DNA from: Pseudorhodoplanes sinuspersici
GTDB lineage: Bacteria > Pseudomonadota > Alphaproteobacteria > Rhizobiales > Xanthobacteraceae
Length of the DNA stretch: 64,000 nt
Direction: 5' to 3'
Assembly: GCF_002119765.1 (NCBI RefSeq)
Contig: NZ_CP021112.1
Span: forward strand, 1,606,501-1,670,500
Shown: in pieces, positions 19,519-27,841 of the stretch
Layout of the letters: each line of letters begins with the position of its first letter
How positions within the stretch are numbered: the stretch's first letter is position 1
Notes under the pieces: model-generated
The model's database searches: none
Seen by the model: only the letters and a program-made list of their open reading frames with translations
Told to the model about the DNA's origin: nothing
Made by a program: the position numbers and the translations under genes

Positions 19519-21095
19519 GGCGTCTGTCGATCCGGCCGTGTTTTCGGCAGCGGCACATTCACAATGCGCTTGGCCTTGCTGGCACCGATGCTGCCGGTCG
19601 TCAGAGACGCATCCGCTGCGCTGCTCGCGAGTTTGGGGTCCGGCTTAACCTCTGCTTCGGGCGTTGTCCGTTTCGCCACAACGCCCGGACTGGCCTCGAG
19701 CGGCCGTGGCAGCGGCAGCCGAATGCCGTCGGCTTCGCCGTCCGGATCGAGCTCGTTCGGCACCAGCATCACGAATTGGCCGGGATGCTTGAAGCGCCCG
19801 GCCGCGCGTTCGGCTTCGTCACCGGCACCGAGATAGATGTCGGCGCGGGCCGGACCGACGATCGCGCCGCCAGTGTCCTGCGCGATCATCAGCCGGCGGA
19901 ACCAGGTGTCGGGCTTTTCCGATGCAATCGGCAGATACGCATTCACGAAGACCGGCATGCCGTAGGTGTGCAGCTTGCGATCGACGGCGATGGAGCGCGC
20001 GGCCGTGAGCGAAATTCCTTGCGCGCCGATGGCTTCTTCAAATTCCGACAAGTCGGTTTCGCGGAAGAACACGAACGACTTGTTCTCGCGGCGGAGTTTC
20101 TTTCCCTCTTCCGGGAATTTCTCCATGTATTCGCGGATTTTCTGCATCGAAATTTCTTCTTTCGACACATAGCCGCGCTCGATCAGGAAGCGGCCGACTG
20201 CCGTGTAGGCGTGCCCGTTCTTGTCGGCATAATTGAGCCGGATCACCTTGCCGTCATCGAGCCGCACCCGCACCGAACCCTGGATTTCGGCAAAAAAGGC
20301 GTCGATCGGGCTTTTCACCCAGACGATTTCAAGGCCACGTCCGTCAAGTGCACCGTCCTCGATCTGCGCGCGATCGTAATACGGTGCACTCGTCCGCTTC
20401 ACCACGCGCTTGCCGGCCTTGCCCTTGCCGTGGGAACGCCGCAGACGCTGCGTCACGAGATCGGGCGGGCGGCGATACAGCGGCGTCGTATAGACGTCAC
20501 TCTTCGTGCGCGAACCTTCAATGATCGGCTCGTAATAGCCGGTAAAGAAACCGTCCTTCTCGCCCAGCGCCGAGACACGAACGGGACGGAAATTTTCCTC
20601 GAAGAATTTGCGGGTGCCGGCTTCGCTCAGCGGCAAGGCGGCCATCGCGCGGCCGCAGACCTCAAACAGCGCGCGATAGGTTTCGCCGCGCTCAGCCCGC
20701 GCCTTGGCAGAGCTTTTCAGGATCGGCCTGCAGCTTGCAAGAAAAGCCGAATAGGCATCGGAATGATTGTCTTCCATCCAGCCTTTGATCTCGTGCCAGG
20801 CAAGAGGCTCGATCTGGCTGTTCGGCATCTTCAGCGGATTGGCTTTGGTGCTGCGCACCGATTTGGCTTTCCTGGATTTGGCAGCCTTTTCCTTTGCCGG
20901 CTTTTTCGCCAGTCTTGCTTGTTTGGTTTCGGACTTGGCGACGTCGTCCTGCCTGGAGGCAGGCTTTGTCGAGGCCACAGCGACGACCGGTATGGCGAGC
21001 GCAGCCGCGGCCAGAATTGCCCACCCGATACGGCGCGCATTCAGACCCGGCAGCAGCTTCTGCTTGATAACGTCCTGTCCCCCGATCAATTCCAA
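19515..21095 (-). CDS. mltA: Membrane-bound lytic murein transglycosylase A
   Basis: A 526-residue enzyme that cleaves peptidoglycan glycan strands with formation of 1,6-anhydro-muropeptides. A cytoplasmic N-terminus and a hydrophobic anchor (about 23-42) come first, then a Lys/Ala-rich linker, the MltA domain (FFTGYYEPIIEGS ... TPLYRRPPDLV) and the 3D domain with its catalytic Asp (RLMIAQDTGGAIVGPARAD). The anchor is a transmembrane segment rather than a lipobox. The C-terminal 80 residues are a low-complexity extension. It is in a tim44-mltA-smr series, all on the minus strand. Confidence 0.93.
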   Translation of the reverse strand: MELIGGQDVIKQKLLPGLNARRIGWAILAAAALAIPVVAVASTKPASRQDDVAKSETKQARLAKKPAKEKAAKSRKAKSVRSTKANPLKMPNSQIEPLAWHEIKGWMEDNHSDAYSAFLASCRPILKSSAKARAERGETYRALFEVCGRAMAALPLSEAGTRKFFEENFRPVRVSALGEKDGFFTGYYEPIIEGSRTKSDVYTTPLYRRPPDLVTQRLRRSHGKGKAGKRVVKRTSAPYYDRAQIEDGALDGRGLEIVWVKSPIDAFFAEIQGSVRVRLDDGKVIRLNYADKNGHAYTAVGRFLIERGYVSKEEISMQKIREYMEKFPEEGKKLRRENKSFVFFRETDLSEFEEAIGAQGISLTAARSIAVDRKLHTYGMPVFVNAYLPIASEKPDTWFRRLMIAQDTGGAIVGPARADIYLGAGDEAERAAGRFKHPGQFVMLVPNELDPDGEADGIRLPLPRPLEASPGVVAKRTTPEAEVKPDPKLASSAADASLTTGSIGASKAKRIVNVPLPKTRPDRQTP

Positions 21096-21104
21096 ATCAC
21101 CCGA

Positions 21105-21800
21105 TTATTGTCCCGCTTCCGTTGCAACCAGTTTCCAGTTCGGATCCCGCGCCGTCACATCGCGTGCGAAAGTCCAGACATCGGTCACTTCTGTGACCTT
21201 ATCGGGGCTGCCGTCGATCACATTTCCGGATTTGTCGCGCGTCGCCGAAATCAGCTGCGATACGAACCGCACCGTCACCTGCGCGGTGTTATTGCGCAGC
21301 TCGGCGCCGGTAATATCGGCGGTATCGAGCGACACGAATTTGTTCTCGACCGTATCGCCCTTGGCCTCGCGGTCCTTGATGGCGGCTTCGAAGCCATCAT
21401 AGACCTCGCGGGACAAGAGCCCCTTCAAGGCCTTGCGGTCGCCGGCAGCGAAGGCCCCGACGATCATTTCATAGGCCGCCTTGGCCCCGGTCACGAAATG
21501 CTTGGCGTCGAATGAGCGGTCGGCCGCCGCGATGGCGTCCAGGCCCGAAGCGGTCGGGCTCCCTTCCGCGGCAATGCCCTTCCAGCGGTCCTGAACGGCC
21601 TCAGCCGGTCGGGTCATCGTTTCGGCGTTGCGGGTGGGCAGGGTGACCACCTTGTCACCCGCCTGCGCCCGCACATCGCGGGTGGAATAGGGGTCGTAAG
21701 GCGGGCGCTCCCGACCGGTACGCTGACCCAGGACGCTGCGCAGACGGATGAAAATAAAAACCGCCAGCGCCAGGAAGATGATGGTGTAGATGTCGAACAC
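21105..21800 (-). CDS. Tim44/TimA domain inner membrane protein
   Basis: A 231-residue protein with one N-terminal membrane segment (IYTIIFLALAVFIFIRL, residues 4-20) and a Tim44-like domain (about 90-228; FDAKHFVTGAKAAYEMIVGAFAAGDR and VTVRFVSQLIS). It is the bacterial relative of the mitochondrial import protein Tim44; in alphaproteobacteria it faces the cytoplasm or periplasm and has been linked to membrane-protein handling. It is the first gene of the tim44-mltA-smr run, nine bases before mltA, and diverges from fxsA. Confidence 0.9.
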   Translation of the reverse strand: MFDIYTIIFLALAVFIFIRLRSVLGQRTGRERPPYDPYSTRDVRAQAGDKVVTLPTRNAETMTRPAEAVQDRWKGIAAEGSPTASGLDAIAAADRSFDAKHFVTGAKAAYEMIVGAFAAGDRKALKGLLSREVYDGFEAAIKDREAKGDTVENKFVSLDTADITGAELRNNTAQVTVRFVSQLISATRDKSGNVIDGSPDKVTEVTDVWTFARDVTARDPNWKLVATEAGQ

Positions 21801-21989
21801 GTCGCGAATGCCTTTGTAGCCGGAAAGCGGGAACGGCCGCCACGTAAACGGAACGCAGCACGGAAGCCGTCCGCCACTTATAATCTAAGCACGCGACCGG
21901 TCTTATCCATAGGTCTCGTCAGGTCAAAACCCTGTGGGTCTGCCGAACTTTAGACGATCCCGGCCTCAAAGGCCAACCTGATACCGTTA

Positions 21990-22475
21990 ATGGAAATCGC
22001 CCCAATGGCTTCCGGTAGGCTGATCCTGCTCGGACTTTTAGGCTTGGTTGTGGCGGAAGCCGCGGTTTTCCTTGTCGCCGCGCAGGCTTTTGGATCGTTC
22101 GTCGTTTTGTTTACATTATTCGCAACTTCCGTCTTCGGCTTTTTGGTTCTTGGCCGCATGGGCAAACGGCTTGTCGGTCGGTTGGCGGACATGTTGTCGC
22201 GGCGGGACCCTGCGTTTGGGGAAGCCGGCGCCGGCGGGGTCCTGACCGTGATTGGCGGCATCCTTCTGGTGCTGCCGGGCTTCGTAACCGATGCGGTCGG
22301 TCTTCTGCTACTGGTCCCCGCCGTGCAGAAGAAACTGATCGACCGCGGACCGGTCCGGCGCAGCCGGCCCTCCGGCCGCGTGCTGGATCTCGACCGTAGC
22401 CAGTGGCGCGACATCCGTGACACGCACATCCCCGACGGCAACAAATCGGACGACCGCCGGAAACCACGGCGCTAA
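21990..22475 (+). CDS. fxsA: FxsA-family inner membrane protein
   Basis: A 161-residue membrane protein with about three hydrophobic segments (LILLGLLGLVVAEAAVFLVA, VVLFTLFATSVFGFLVLG, and VLTVIGGILLVLPGFVTDAV). The last segment with GGILLVLPGFVTDAVGLLLL is the FxsA signature. FxsA was named for suppressing phage T7 exclusion by the F plasmid when over-expressed in E. coli; the normal role is unclear. The C-terminus is cytoplasmic and rich in Arg and Asp. It precedes secB by 94 bases. Confidence 0.9.
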   Translation: MEIAPMASGRLILLGLLGLVVAEAAVFLVAAQAFGSFVVLFTLFATSVFGFLVLGRMGKRLVGRLADMLSRRDPAFGEAGAGGVLTVIGGILLVLPGFVTDAVGLLLLVPAVQKKLIDRGPVRRSRPSGRVLDLDRSQWRDIRDTHIPDGNKSDDRRKPRR

Positions 22476-22569
22476 CGTCCTTGGACCGATCCTTGTTCGC
22501 CCTGGTGACGTGTGTTAGCCACTCGCCCTCAAAAGCGCGCCCCTACCCGGCGCATCAGCAGGATTTCCG

Positions 22570-23070
22570 ATGGCGACCTCGACCAATGGCAATGGCGGCG
22601 CACAAGGCGCACCGTCCGACGCACAACAGCCTCAGCTCAATGTGCTGGCGCAATATATTAAGGATTTCTCATTCGAGAATCCGAACGCGCCGCGCTCGCT
22701 GCAGCCGTCCGACGCGCAGCCCAACATCAATATCCAGATCAACGTGAATGCCGCACCGTTTCAGTCCGAGTTCGAAGTCGAGCTGAAAATCGAAGGCAAG
22801 GCCGATGCCGCAGGTTCGATGCTGTTCGCATTCGAATTGATCTATGGCGGCGTGTTCCGCATCCAGAATGTACCGCAGGACTCAATTCATCCGATCCTGA
22901 TGATCGAATGCCCGCGCCTGCTGTTCCCGTTTGCACGCGAGATCATCGCCAACGGGGTTCGCAATGGCGGGTTCCCGCCGCTGTTCATCGATCCGGTCGA
23001 TTTCGTCGGGCTGTATCGTCAGAAGATGGCCGAGCAGGCGACCGCGCAGGGCCTTCAGCAGCCGAGCTGA
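22570..23070 (+). CDS. secB: Protein-export chaperone SecB
   Basis: A 166-residue tetrameric chaperone that keeps preproteins unfolded and hands them to SecA. Conserved parts are [19 protein letters not shown], the beta strands of [21 protein letters not shown], and the C-terminal [18 protein letters not shown]. The N-terminal 20 residues are a short Gln/Gly-rich extension typical of alphaproteobacterial SecB. It faces dnaQ, with a hairpin repeat between the two convergent stops. Confidence 0.97.
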   Translation: MATSTNGNGGAQGAPSDAQQPQLNVLAQYIKDFSFENPNAPRSLQPSDAQPNINIQINVNAAPFQSEFEVELKIEGKADAAGSMLFAFELIYGGVFRIQNVPQDSIHPILMIECPRLLFPFAREIIANGVRNGGFPPLFIDPVDFVGLYRQKMAEQATAQGLQQPS

Positions 23071-23094
23071 TTGTTTCTCGGTCTGCCTTACAAT

Positions 23095-23164
23095 CCGCTC
23101 GTCCCCGCGAAGGCGGGGAGCCAGAATCTTCCCACTGGATTCCCGCCTTGCGGGAATGAGCGGA
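23095..23164. repeat. GTCCCCGCG / GCGGGAATGAGCGG hairpin repeat
   Basis: CCGCTCGTCCCCGCGAAGGC, then CTGGATTCCCGCCTTGCGGG and AATGAGCGG, between the convergent secB and dnaQ genes. It is one of the six clear copies of this family. Confidence 0.85.
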
Positions 23165-23176
23165 TCAAGCAAACGG

Positions 23177-23872
23177 CTACTCAGCCGCCGCGTATGTCTT
23201 CCACACTGCTTCTTCGCCCAGTGTCGCGATGAAAGCGCCATGTGCCGCGCGCTCGTCGTCGCTGATGCGGGGCGGCAGCGGCTCAGGTCGCGTGCGGCGT
23301 GAACCGTCGCCTTCAGGTATGGCCGCAACACCGCTGGTGCTGACGAGACCGAGCGTCGTCTGCCGGCCGCCGACCAGTTCGATATAGACTTCCGCCAGCA
23401 ATTCGGCGTCGAGCAGCGCGCCGTGCTTGGTGCGTTTTGAATTGTCGATCTTGTAGCGCGCGCAGAGATCGTCGAGCTTGTTCGACTGGCCCGGATGCTT
23501 GCGCCGCGCCAGCATCAGCGTATCGATGATGCGGTCACGCGCAAAAACTGTCCGTTTCGCAATGGTGAGTTCGGAATTGACGAAGGCGAGATCGAAATAG
23601 CCGTTATGCGCCACCAGCGGCGCATCGCCGACAAAATCGAGAAACTCGTCGGCCTCCTCGTGAAAGCATTTGTGGTTCTTCAGGAATTCGATCGACAGGC
23701 CATGCACATTGAAGGCCTCGACCGGCATGTCGCGCTCAGGATTGACGTATTTGTGAAACACGCGCCCGGTCGGAAACCGGTTGAGCAATTCGACGCAGCC
23801 GATCTCGACCAGCCGATGCCCCTGCACCGGATCGAGGCCCGTGGTTTCCGTGTCGAAGACGATCTCGCGCAT
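23177..23872 (-). CDS. dnaQ: DNA polymerase III epsilon subunit (proofreading exonuclease)
   Basis: A 231-residue DEDDh 3'-5' exonuclease. Exo I is VFDTETTGLDP (Asp7, Glu9), exo II is APLVAHNGYFDLAFVN, and exo III is KHGALLDAELLAEVYIEL. The C-terminal tail (about 175-231), which includes PEPLPPRISDDERAAHG, would contact the alpha subunit. It follows coaE by 25 bases in a ppsR-maf-coaE-dnaQ series reading away from the putative origin. Confidence 0.95.
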   Translation of the reverse strand: MREIVFDTETTGLDPVQGHRLVEIGCVELLNRFPTGRVFHKYVNPERDMPVEAFNVHGLSIEFLKNHKCFHEEADEFLDFVGDAPLVAHNGYFDLAFVNSELTIAKRTVFARDRIIDTLMLARRKHPGQSNKLDDLCARYKIDNSKRTKHGALLDAELLAEVYIELVGGRQTTLGLVSTSGVAAIPEGDGSRRTRPEPLPPRISDDERAAHGAFIATLGEEAVWKTYAAAE

Positions 23873-23897
23873 GTGATCCGTTTGATCCGCCGCCGAA

Positions 23898-24494
23898 TCA
23901 GGTCCGTTTCGGCATTTTAGCCACTCGCTTCAGAATGTCCCGTACCTGATCGCGTGCTGCTTCGATACCATGGCCGGTATCCAGAATAAAATCGGCGCGT
24001 TTGCGTTTTTCAGCGTCGGGCATCTGTTTCGCCAGCAAGGTCTCGAATTTCTCGATCGTCATGCCGGGGCGCGCCAGCACCCGCTGGCGCTGGACGGCCG
24101 CACTCGCCGACACCACGACGACGGCATCCACCAACTTCTCACCACCGGTTTCGTAGAGAAGCGGAATATCGAGGATGGCAACCTCGCTGCCACCGGCTTT
24201 TGCCGCCTGAAGGAACCGATCGCGCACCTCTGCCACCAGCGGATGCACGATCGCCTCCAGCCGCTTCAAGGCTTCGGGATGGCCGACAACGGTTTTTGCG
24301 AGTTTTTGCCGGTCGACTTTGCCCTCGCCGGTCGTGCCGGGGAATGCCGCCTCGATCAGGGGCACGGCCTCACCTTCATACAGCCTATGCACGGCTGCAT
24401 CGGCATCGTGCACGGGAACACCTTCGTCGGCGAACAATTGCGCCGTGGTGCTTTTTCCCATGCCGATCGAACCGGTCAGGCCGAGGACGAACAT
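23898..24494 (-). CDS. coaE: Dephospho-CoA kinase
   Basis: A 198-residue P-loop kinase that adds the 3'-phosphate in the last step of CoA synthesis. [18 protein letters not shown] holds the Walker A loop; [32 protein letters not shown]-like [12 protein letters not shown] and [13 protein letters not shown] are the usual substrate and lid segments. In relatives aroE lies between maf and coaE; here only 39 bases separate them. Confidence 0.96.
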   Translation of the reverse strand: MFVLGLTGSIGMGKSTTAQLFADEGVPVHDADAAVHRLYEGEAVPLIEAAFPGTTGEGKVDRQKLAKTVVGHPEALKRLEAIVHPLVAEVRDRFLQAAKAGGSEVAILDIPLLYETGGEKLVDAVVVVSASAAVQRQRVLARPGMTIEKFETLLAKQMPDAEKRKRADFILDTGHGIEAARDQVRDILKRVAKMPKRT

Positions 24495-24533
24495 ATGCCC
24501 TGCTCCATCATTGACCGCGCGTGACCGCCGATT

Positions 24534-25145
24534 TCAATCCTTCAAAAATCCCTTGAACCGGAAAAAATCCAGAAGCGGCAGAAGCGGCATGCCGAGAATG
24601 GTGAAATAGTCGCCTTCCACACGCTCGAACAAATGGATGCCAAGCTTCTCGAGCTGATAGCCGCCGACACTTTCCGTCACCGACGGCCCGGCGGCTTCGA
24701 GATAATCGTCGAGAAACTTGTCGGAGAAATTGCGCATACGCAGCCGCGCCGTATCGACAACCTTGAACAGCACGGAGCCATCCTGCACCAGCGTCGTTGC
24801 CGAATGCAGCGTATGGCTCTGCCCGCGCAGCATGCGCAACTGCTCACGCGCTTCATCGACATTGGCCGGCTTGTTGAATCGCTTCGAACCCATCGCCAGT
24901 GTCTGATCGGCACCGACGATCAGACGCGATGGCGCCTTAAACGACACGGCGCTGGCTTTCTCCCAAGATAGCAACAGGGCCAGTTCGTCGGGATCGCGTT
25001 TGCCGTTGAGATTGCGTTCGATCGCGCGTTCGTCGATTTTTGCCGGAATGATTTCCACCGGAATGCCGGCGGCACTCAACATGGTGCGGCGCGCGAAGCT
25101 TCTCGAAGCAAGAACAAGCGGCGCCGGAGCGGACCAGAATAACAT
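24534..25145 (-). CDS. maf: Maf-family nucleotide pyrophosphatase
   Basis: A 203-residue Maf protein that hydrolyses non-standard or canonical nucleoside triphosphates. The N-terminal PLVLASRSFARRTMLSAAGI and the central LIVGADQTLAMG with its catalytic Asp are clear, as is GGYQLEKLGIHLFERVEGDYFTILGMPLLPLL near the end. The ATG overlaps the stop of the preceding ppsR gene by one base (TGATG). The exact subgroup (YhdE- or YceF-like) cannot be set from the sequence alone. Confidence 0.93.
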   Translation of the reverse strand: MLFWSAPAPLVLASRSFARRTMLSAAGIPVEIIPAKIDERAIERNLNGKRDPDELALLLSWEKASAVSFKAPSRLIVGADQTLAMGSKRFNKPANVDEAREQLRMLRGQSHTLHSATTLVQDGSVLFKVVDTARLRMRNFSDKFLDDYLEAAGPSVTESVGGYQLEKLGIHLFERVEGDYFTILGMPLLPLLDFFRFKGFLKD

Positions 25146-25984
25146 CAGTTCACCGGAGCGCGGCGCTTCTCGGAAAGGAGCTGCAAAATCGCAGCAGCCG
25201 TCTCCTCGATCGAGCGGCGCGAAACATCGATCAGAGGCCAGTTATGACGCGCACACAGCTTGCGGGAGAAGGTGATTTCCTCGGCCACCGCCTGCCTGTC
25301 GATATAGGAGGCGTCATCCTGATGCGCGCGCAATCCCAGAAGCCTGTTTTGCCGGATCTGCACGATGCGTTCCGGACTGGCGAATAACCCCACGACCAGC
25401 GGTTTCGTCAAGCGTTCCAGTTGCGGCGGCACTGGAACACCCGGAACCAAAGGATAATTGCCTGTCTTCACGCCACGATTGGCGAGGTAGATCGAGGTCG
25501 GCGTTTTCGACGTCCGCGAAATCCCGACCAGCACCACATCGGCCTGCTCCAGGTCATCGATATGCTGCCCGTCATCGTGCAGCATCGTATAGTTGAGGGC
25601 GTCGATCCGCTTGAAATATTCGGCATTCAGCGTGTGCTGGGCGCCGACCCGCGGCGTGATCGTGGCCCCGAGATAGGATTGGAACACCCGCAGCACCGGC
25701 CCAAGAATTGACCGGCAGGGCAGACTGAGTTCGTCGCATTTCTTTTCCAACCGCTCGATCAGTTCGTTGTCGAGCAGGGTGTAAAGCACAATGCCCGGCG
25801 CTTCCTCGATCTCGGACAGGACACGGTCGAGCTGCTTTTGCGTCCGGATCAGCGGGTAGACATGCTCGATCGGCGAGACATTGGCATATTGGGCGGCAGC
25901 GGCATGCGCGACCGTCGTCAGGGTCTCACCGGTCGAGTCAGAGACCAGATGCAGGTGAAAGTAGCTCGGGCTTCGCTGCGGCAA
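25145..25984 (-). CDS. ppsR: Pyruvate,phosphate dikinase regulatory protein (PpsR, DUF299)
   Basis: A 279-residue bifunctional regulator: ADP-dependent Thr kinase and Pi-dependent pyrophosphorylase acting on pyruvate,phosphate dikinase or PEP synthase. It opens with [21 protein letters not shown] and carries the P-loop [18 protein letters not shown] (about 154-171). The start is a TTG; the only nearby ATG is out of frame. This is, as recalled, the RP001-type gene that flanks the Caulobacter origin next to hemE. It is the first gene of the ppsR-maf-coaE-dnaQ series and diverges from hemE. Confidence 0.93.
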   Translation of the reverse strand: MPQRSPSYFHLHLVSDSTGETLTTVAHAAAAQYANVSPIEHVYPLIRTQKQLDRVLSEIEEAPGIVLYTLLDNELIERLEKKCDELSLPCRSILGPVLRVFQSYLGATITPRVGAQHTLNAEYFKRIDALNYTMLHDDGQHIDDLEQADVVLVGISRTSKTPTSIYLANRGVKTGNYPLVPGVPVPPQLERLTKPLVVGLFASPERIVQIRQNRLLGLRAHQDDASYIDRQAVAEEITFSRKLCARHNWPLIDVSRRSIEETAAAILQLLSEKRRAPVN

Positions 25985-26364
25985 GTGTCATCCAGATAGG
26001 GTTTTGCACGGTATGAATTGTGCGATCTTGGGGAGAAGGCCATGGGCCAGTGGAAAGCGCAAGCCACGGGGCCGGCCAGGGCTCATATCCATCCACATCG
26101 GTGCTCCGTTGGACAGAATCCGGGAAATTTCCGATGCTGCTGTTGAAACGGGATAAGCCGTCAGGCCAGGAGGGATAATGCCGGAATGAATCGTGTCGAT
26201 TCAAGACCTTGCGGGATGTTGATGGATGTGGACAGCGTGGGATGAAATCCGGGGAGATGTGGAGAAAGCCTCAGCACTCTGGGACCAACGATTCGTGAGT
26301 CCAAATCACGCTTAAACAAAATCCGTAAGGAAGATTCTAAGATTCTAGATTTGAAGGAAGGCCG
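25985..26364. other. ppsR-hemE divergent intergenic region, candidate chromosome replication origin
   Basis: A 380-base region without a gene. It holds three DnaA-box-like nonamers: CCATCCACA at 26089-26097, and on the other strand the complements of TGTGGACAG (26227-26235) and TGTGGAGAA (26258-26266), matching TTATCCACA at 7, 7 and 8 of 9 positions. Seven GANTC (CcrM) sites lie within 230 bases (26116, 26188, 26198, 26290, 26297, 26333, 26341). An AT-richer stretch near 26310-26355 could be the unwinding element. In Caulobacter and relatives oriC lies beside hemE and the RP001/ppsR gene. Position plus motifs support oriC, but it was not tested. Confidence 0.7.
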
Positions 26365-27402
26365 GTGGTGAGTGCGCCTGTGAACAAATCCCTGCTCAAT
26401 GTGCTGAACGGTCAGCGTGAGAAGATTCCTCCGGTCTGGATGATGCGGCAGGCCGGTCGTTATCTGCCGGAATATCGCGCCACCCGTGAAAAAGCCGGCT
26501 CCATCCTCAATCTCTGTTTCAACCCCGAGCTGGCTGCCGAAGTAACGCTGCAACCGATCAGAAGGTTCGGCTTCGATGCGGCGATATTGTTTTCCGACAT
26601 CTTAGTAATTCCTTACGCCCTGGGCCGCCGGGTGGAGTTTGTCACAGGAGAAGGGCCCAAGCTCGATCCGATCGCCGATCCGCAGACCGCGCAGGACATC
26701 GGGAAGGAGGTCGATCACGGCGTGCTGGGGCCGATCTATGAGACGATCCAGCGGGTCAAGGCAGATCTGCCGGCCGAAGTGACGTTTCTCGGCTTTTGCG
26801 GTGCGCCCTGGACGGTCGCGACCTACATGATCGCCGGGCATGGCACGCCCGATCAGGAACCGGCGCGGATGTTTGCGTATCGTCATCCGGACGCCTTCAA
26901 TGACCTTGTTCAGACGTTGGTCAAAGCATCCTCTGAATATCTCATCCAGCAATTCAAGGCTGGCGTCGATGCCGTGCAGATTTTCGACACCTGGGCGGGA
27001 ATTTTGCCGCCGGAGGAATTCGCGCGCTGGTGCATTGCGCCGGTACGGCAGATCATCCTGAATGTGCGCGATGAAATTCCGGATGCAAAGATCATTGCGT
27101 TTCCGCGCGGCGCTGGTTCAGGTCTTGAGCGGTATGTCACCGAATTGCCAATCGATGCCGTCGGGCTCGACTGGATGATCGACAAGACATTCGCGCGCGA
27201 GCGCATCCAGGCCCTGAAACCGGTTCAGGGCAATCTCGATCCGGTGGCGTTGATTGCCGGCGGGCGGGCACTGGACGACGCTGTCGATGCAGTCATGCGC
27301 GCCTTCTCGGATGGGCCCTTCATCTTCAATCTTGGCCACGGCATCACGCCGCAAACCCCGATCGCGCATGTGGAACAGATGCTGAAGAGGGTGCGGGGGT
27401 AA
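26365..27402 (+). CDS. hemE: Uroporphyrinogen decarboxylase
   Basis: A 345-residue barrel enzyme that removes four carboxyls from uroporphyrinogen III to give coproporphyrinogen III in haem synthesis. [17 protein letters not shown], with the substrate-binding Arg residues, and [13 protein letters not shown] are signatures; the catalytic Asp is in [12 protein letters not shown]. The start is a GTG at 26365 or 26368, downstream of AAGGA at 26354-26358. The haem gene hemJ lies further on, separated by the DUF559 element, whose left arm begins one base after the hemE stop. Confidence 0.97.
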   Translation: MVSAPVNKSLLNVLNGQREKIPPVWMMRQAGRYLPEYRATREKAGSILNLCFNPELAAEVTLQPIRRFGFDAAILFSDILVIPYALGRRVEFVTGEGPKLDPIADPQTAQDIGKEVDHGVLGPIYETIQRVKADLPAEVTFLGFCGAPWTVATYMIAGHGTPDQEPARMFAYRHPDAFNDLVQTLVKASSEYLIQQFKAGVDAVQIFDTWAGILPPEEFARWCIAPVRQIILNVRDEIPDAKIIAFPRGAGSGLERYVTELPIDAVGLDWMIDKTFARERIQALKPVQGNLDPVALIAGGRALDDAVDAVMRAFSDGPFIFNLGHGITPQTPIAHVEQMLKRVRG

Positions 27403-27403
27403 T

Positions 27404-27451
27404 CCCTCCCCCAACGGGGGAGGGTGGCGCGCGTAGCGCGCCGGGTGGGGG
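27404..27451. repeat. Left arm of structured inverted repeat around the DUF559 gene
   Basis: A 48-base arm: hairpin CCCTCCCCC-AAC-GGGGGAGGG, one T, hairpin GGCGCGC-GTA-GCGCGCC, then GGGTGGGGG. It starts one base after the hemE stop and ends two bases before the ATG of the DUF559 gene. It has the same segment lengths as the right arm at 27789-27836. Confidence 0.92.
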
Positions 27452-27453
27452 AT

Positions 27454-27840
27454 ATGGCAAACGAAATTGCCAGACGTTTGCGCAAGATAATGACTCCACA
27501 AGAGGTGAAGTTGTGGGTTCATCTCCGCTCATGGCGCAAGCAGGGATTTCATTTCAGGAGACAAGCGCCGCGACATGAGTTCATTGTTGATTTCGTTTGT
27601 CTTCGTCACAAGCTGATTATCGAAATCGATGGTGGCCAACATAATCTGGATACGCACCGCGCCAGAGATTTACGGTGCGACGCCATTCACAGCCGAGAAG
27701 GCTTTCGTGTCCTTCGTTTCTGGAATAGCGATGTGGATCGGAATCTACCGGGCGTTCTGGATATGATTGAACTGGCCCTAAAGGAAGACCCCCACCCGGC
27801 CGGCGTTGCCGGCCACCCTCCCCCAGCGGGGGAGGGATAA
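27454..27840 (+). CDS. DUF559 (Vsr/PD-(D/E)XK nuclease-like) protein between inverted repeats
   Basis: A 128-residue protein of the DUF559 family, related to very-short-patch-repair and other PD-(D/E)XK endonucleases. Key residues are Asp46 (EFIVDFVCLR) and Glu57, Asp59, Gln62 (KLIIEIDGGQHN), with a preceding ARRLRKIMTPQEVKLW helix. The last 17 residues (DPHPAGVAGHPPPAGEG) are encoded by the right repeat arm. The ATG at 27454 lies just after the left arm; a GTG at 27424 inside it is unlikely. The gene splits hemE from hemJ and looks like cargo of a repeat-bounded element. Its biological role is unknown. Confidence 0.88.
   Translation: MANEIARRLRKIMTPQEVKLWVHLRSWRKQGFHFRRQAPRHEFIVDFVCLRHKLIIEIDGGQHNLDTHRARDLRCDAIHSREGFRVLRFWNSDVDRNLPGVLDMIELALKEDPHPAGVAGHPPPAGEG
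27789..27836. repeat. Right arm of structured inverted repeat, overlapping the DUF559 3' end
   Basis: The reverse complement of the left-arm pattern: CCCCCACCC, hairpin GGCCGGC-GTT-GCCGGCC, A, hairpin CCCTCCCCC-AGC-GGGGGAGGG. The outer parts equal the left arm, while the inner stem differs in several bases yet still pairs fully. Its terminal GGAGGG lies five bases before the hemJ ATG. Confidence 0.92.
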
Positions 27841-27841
27841 A

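Noticed and set aside
19776-21515. 579-codon open frame on the plus strand opposite mltA and tim44
   Set aside because: Codon pattern and motifs clearly favour the minus-strand genes; the frame spans two real genes and their gap, with no recognisable domain.
25985-26364. CtrA binding sites (TTAA-N7-TTAA) in the putative origin
   Set aside because: Only a single TTAA half was seen (about 26311), so CtrA control is not supported by this sequence.
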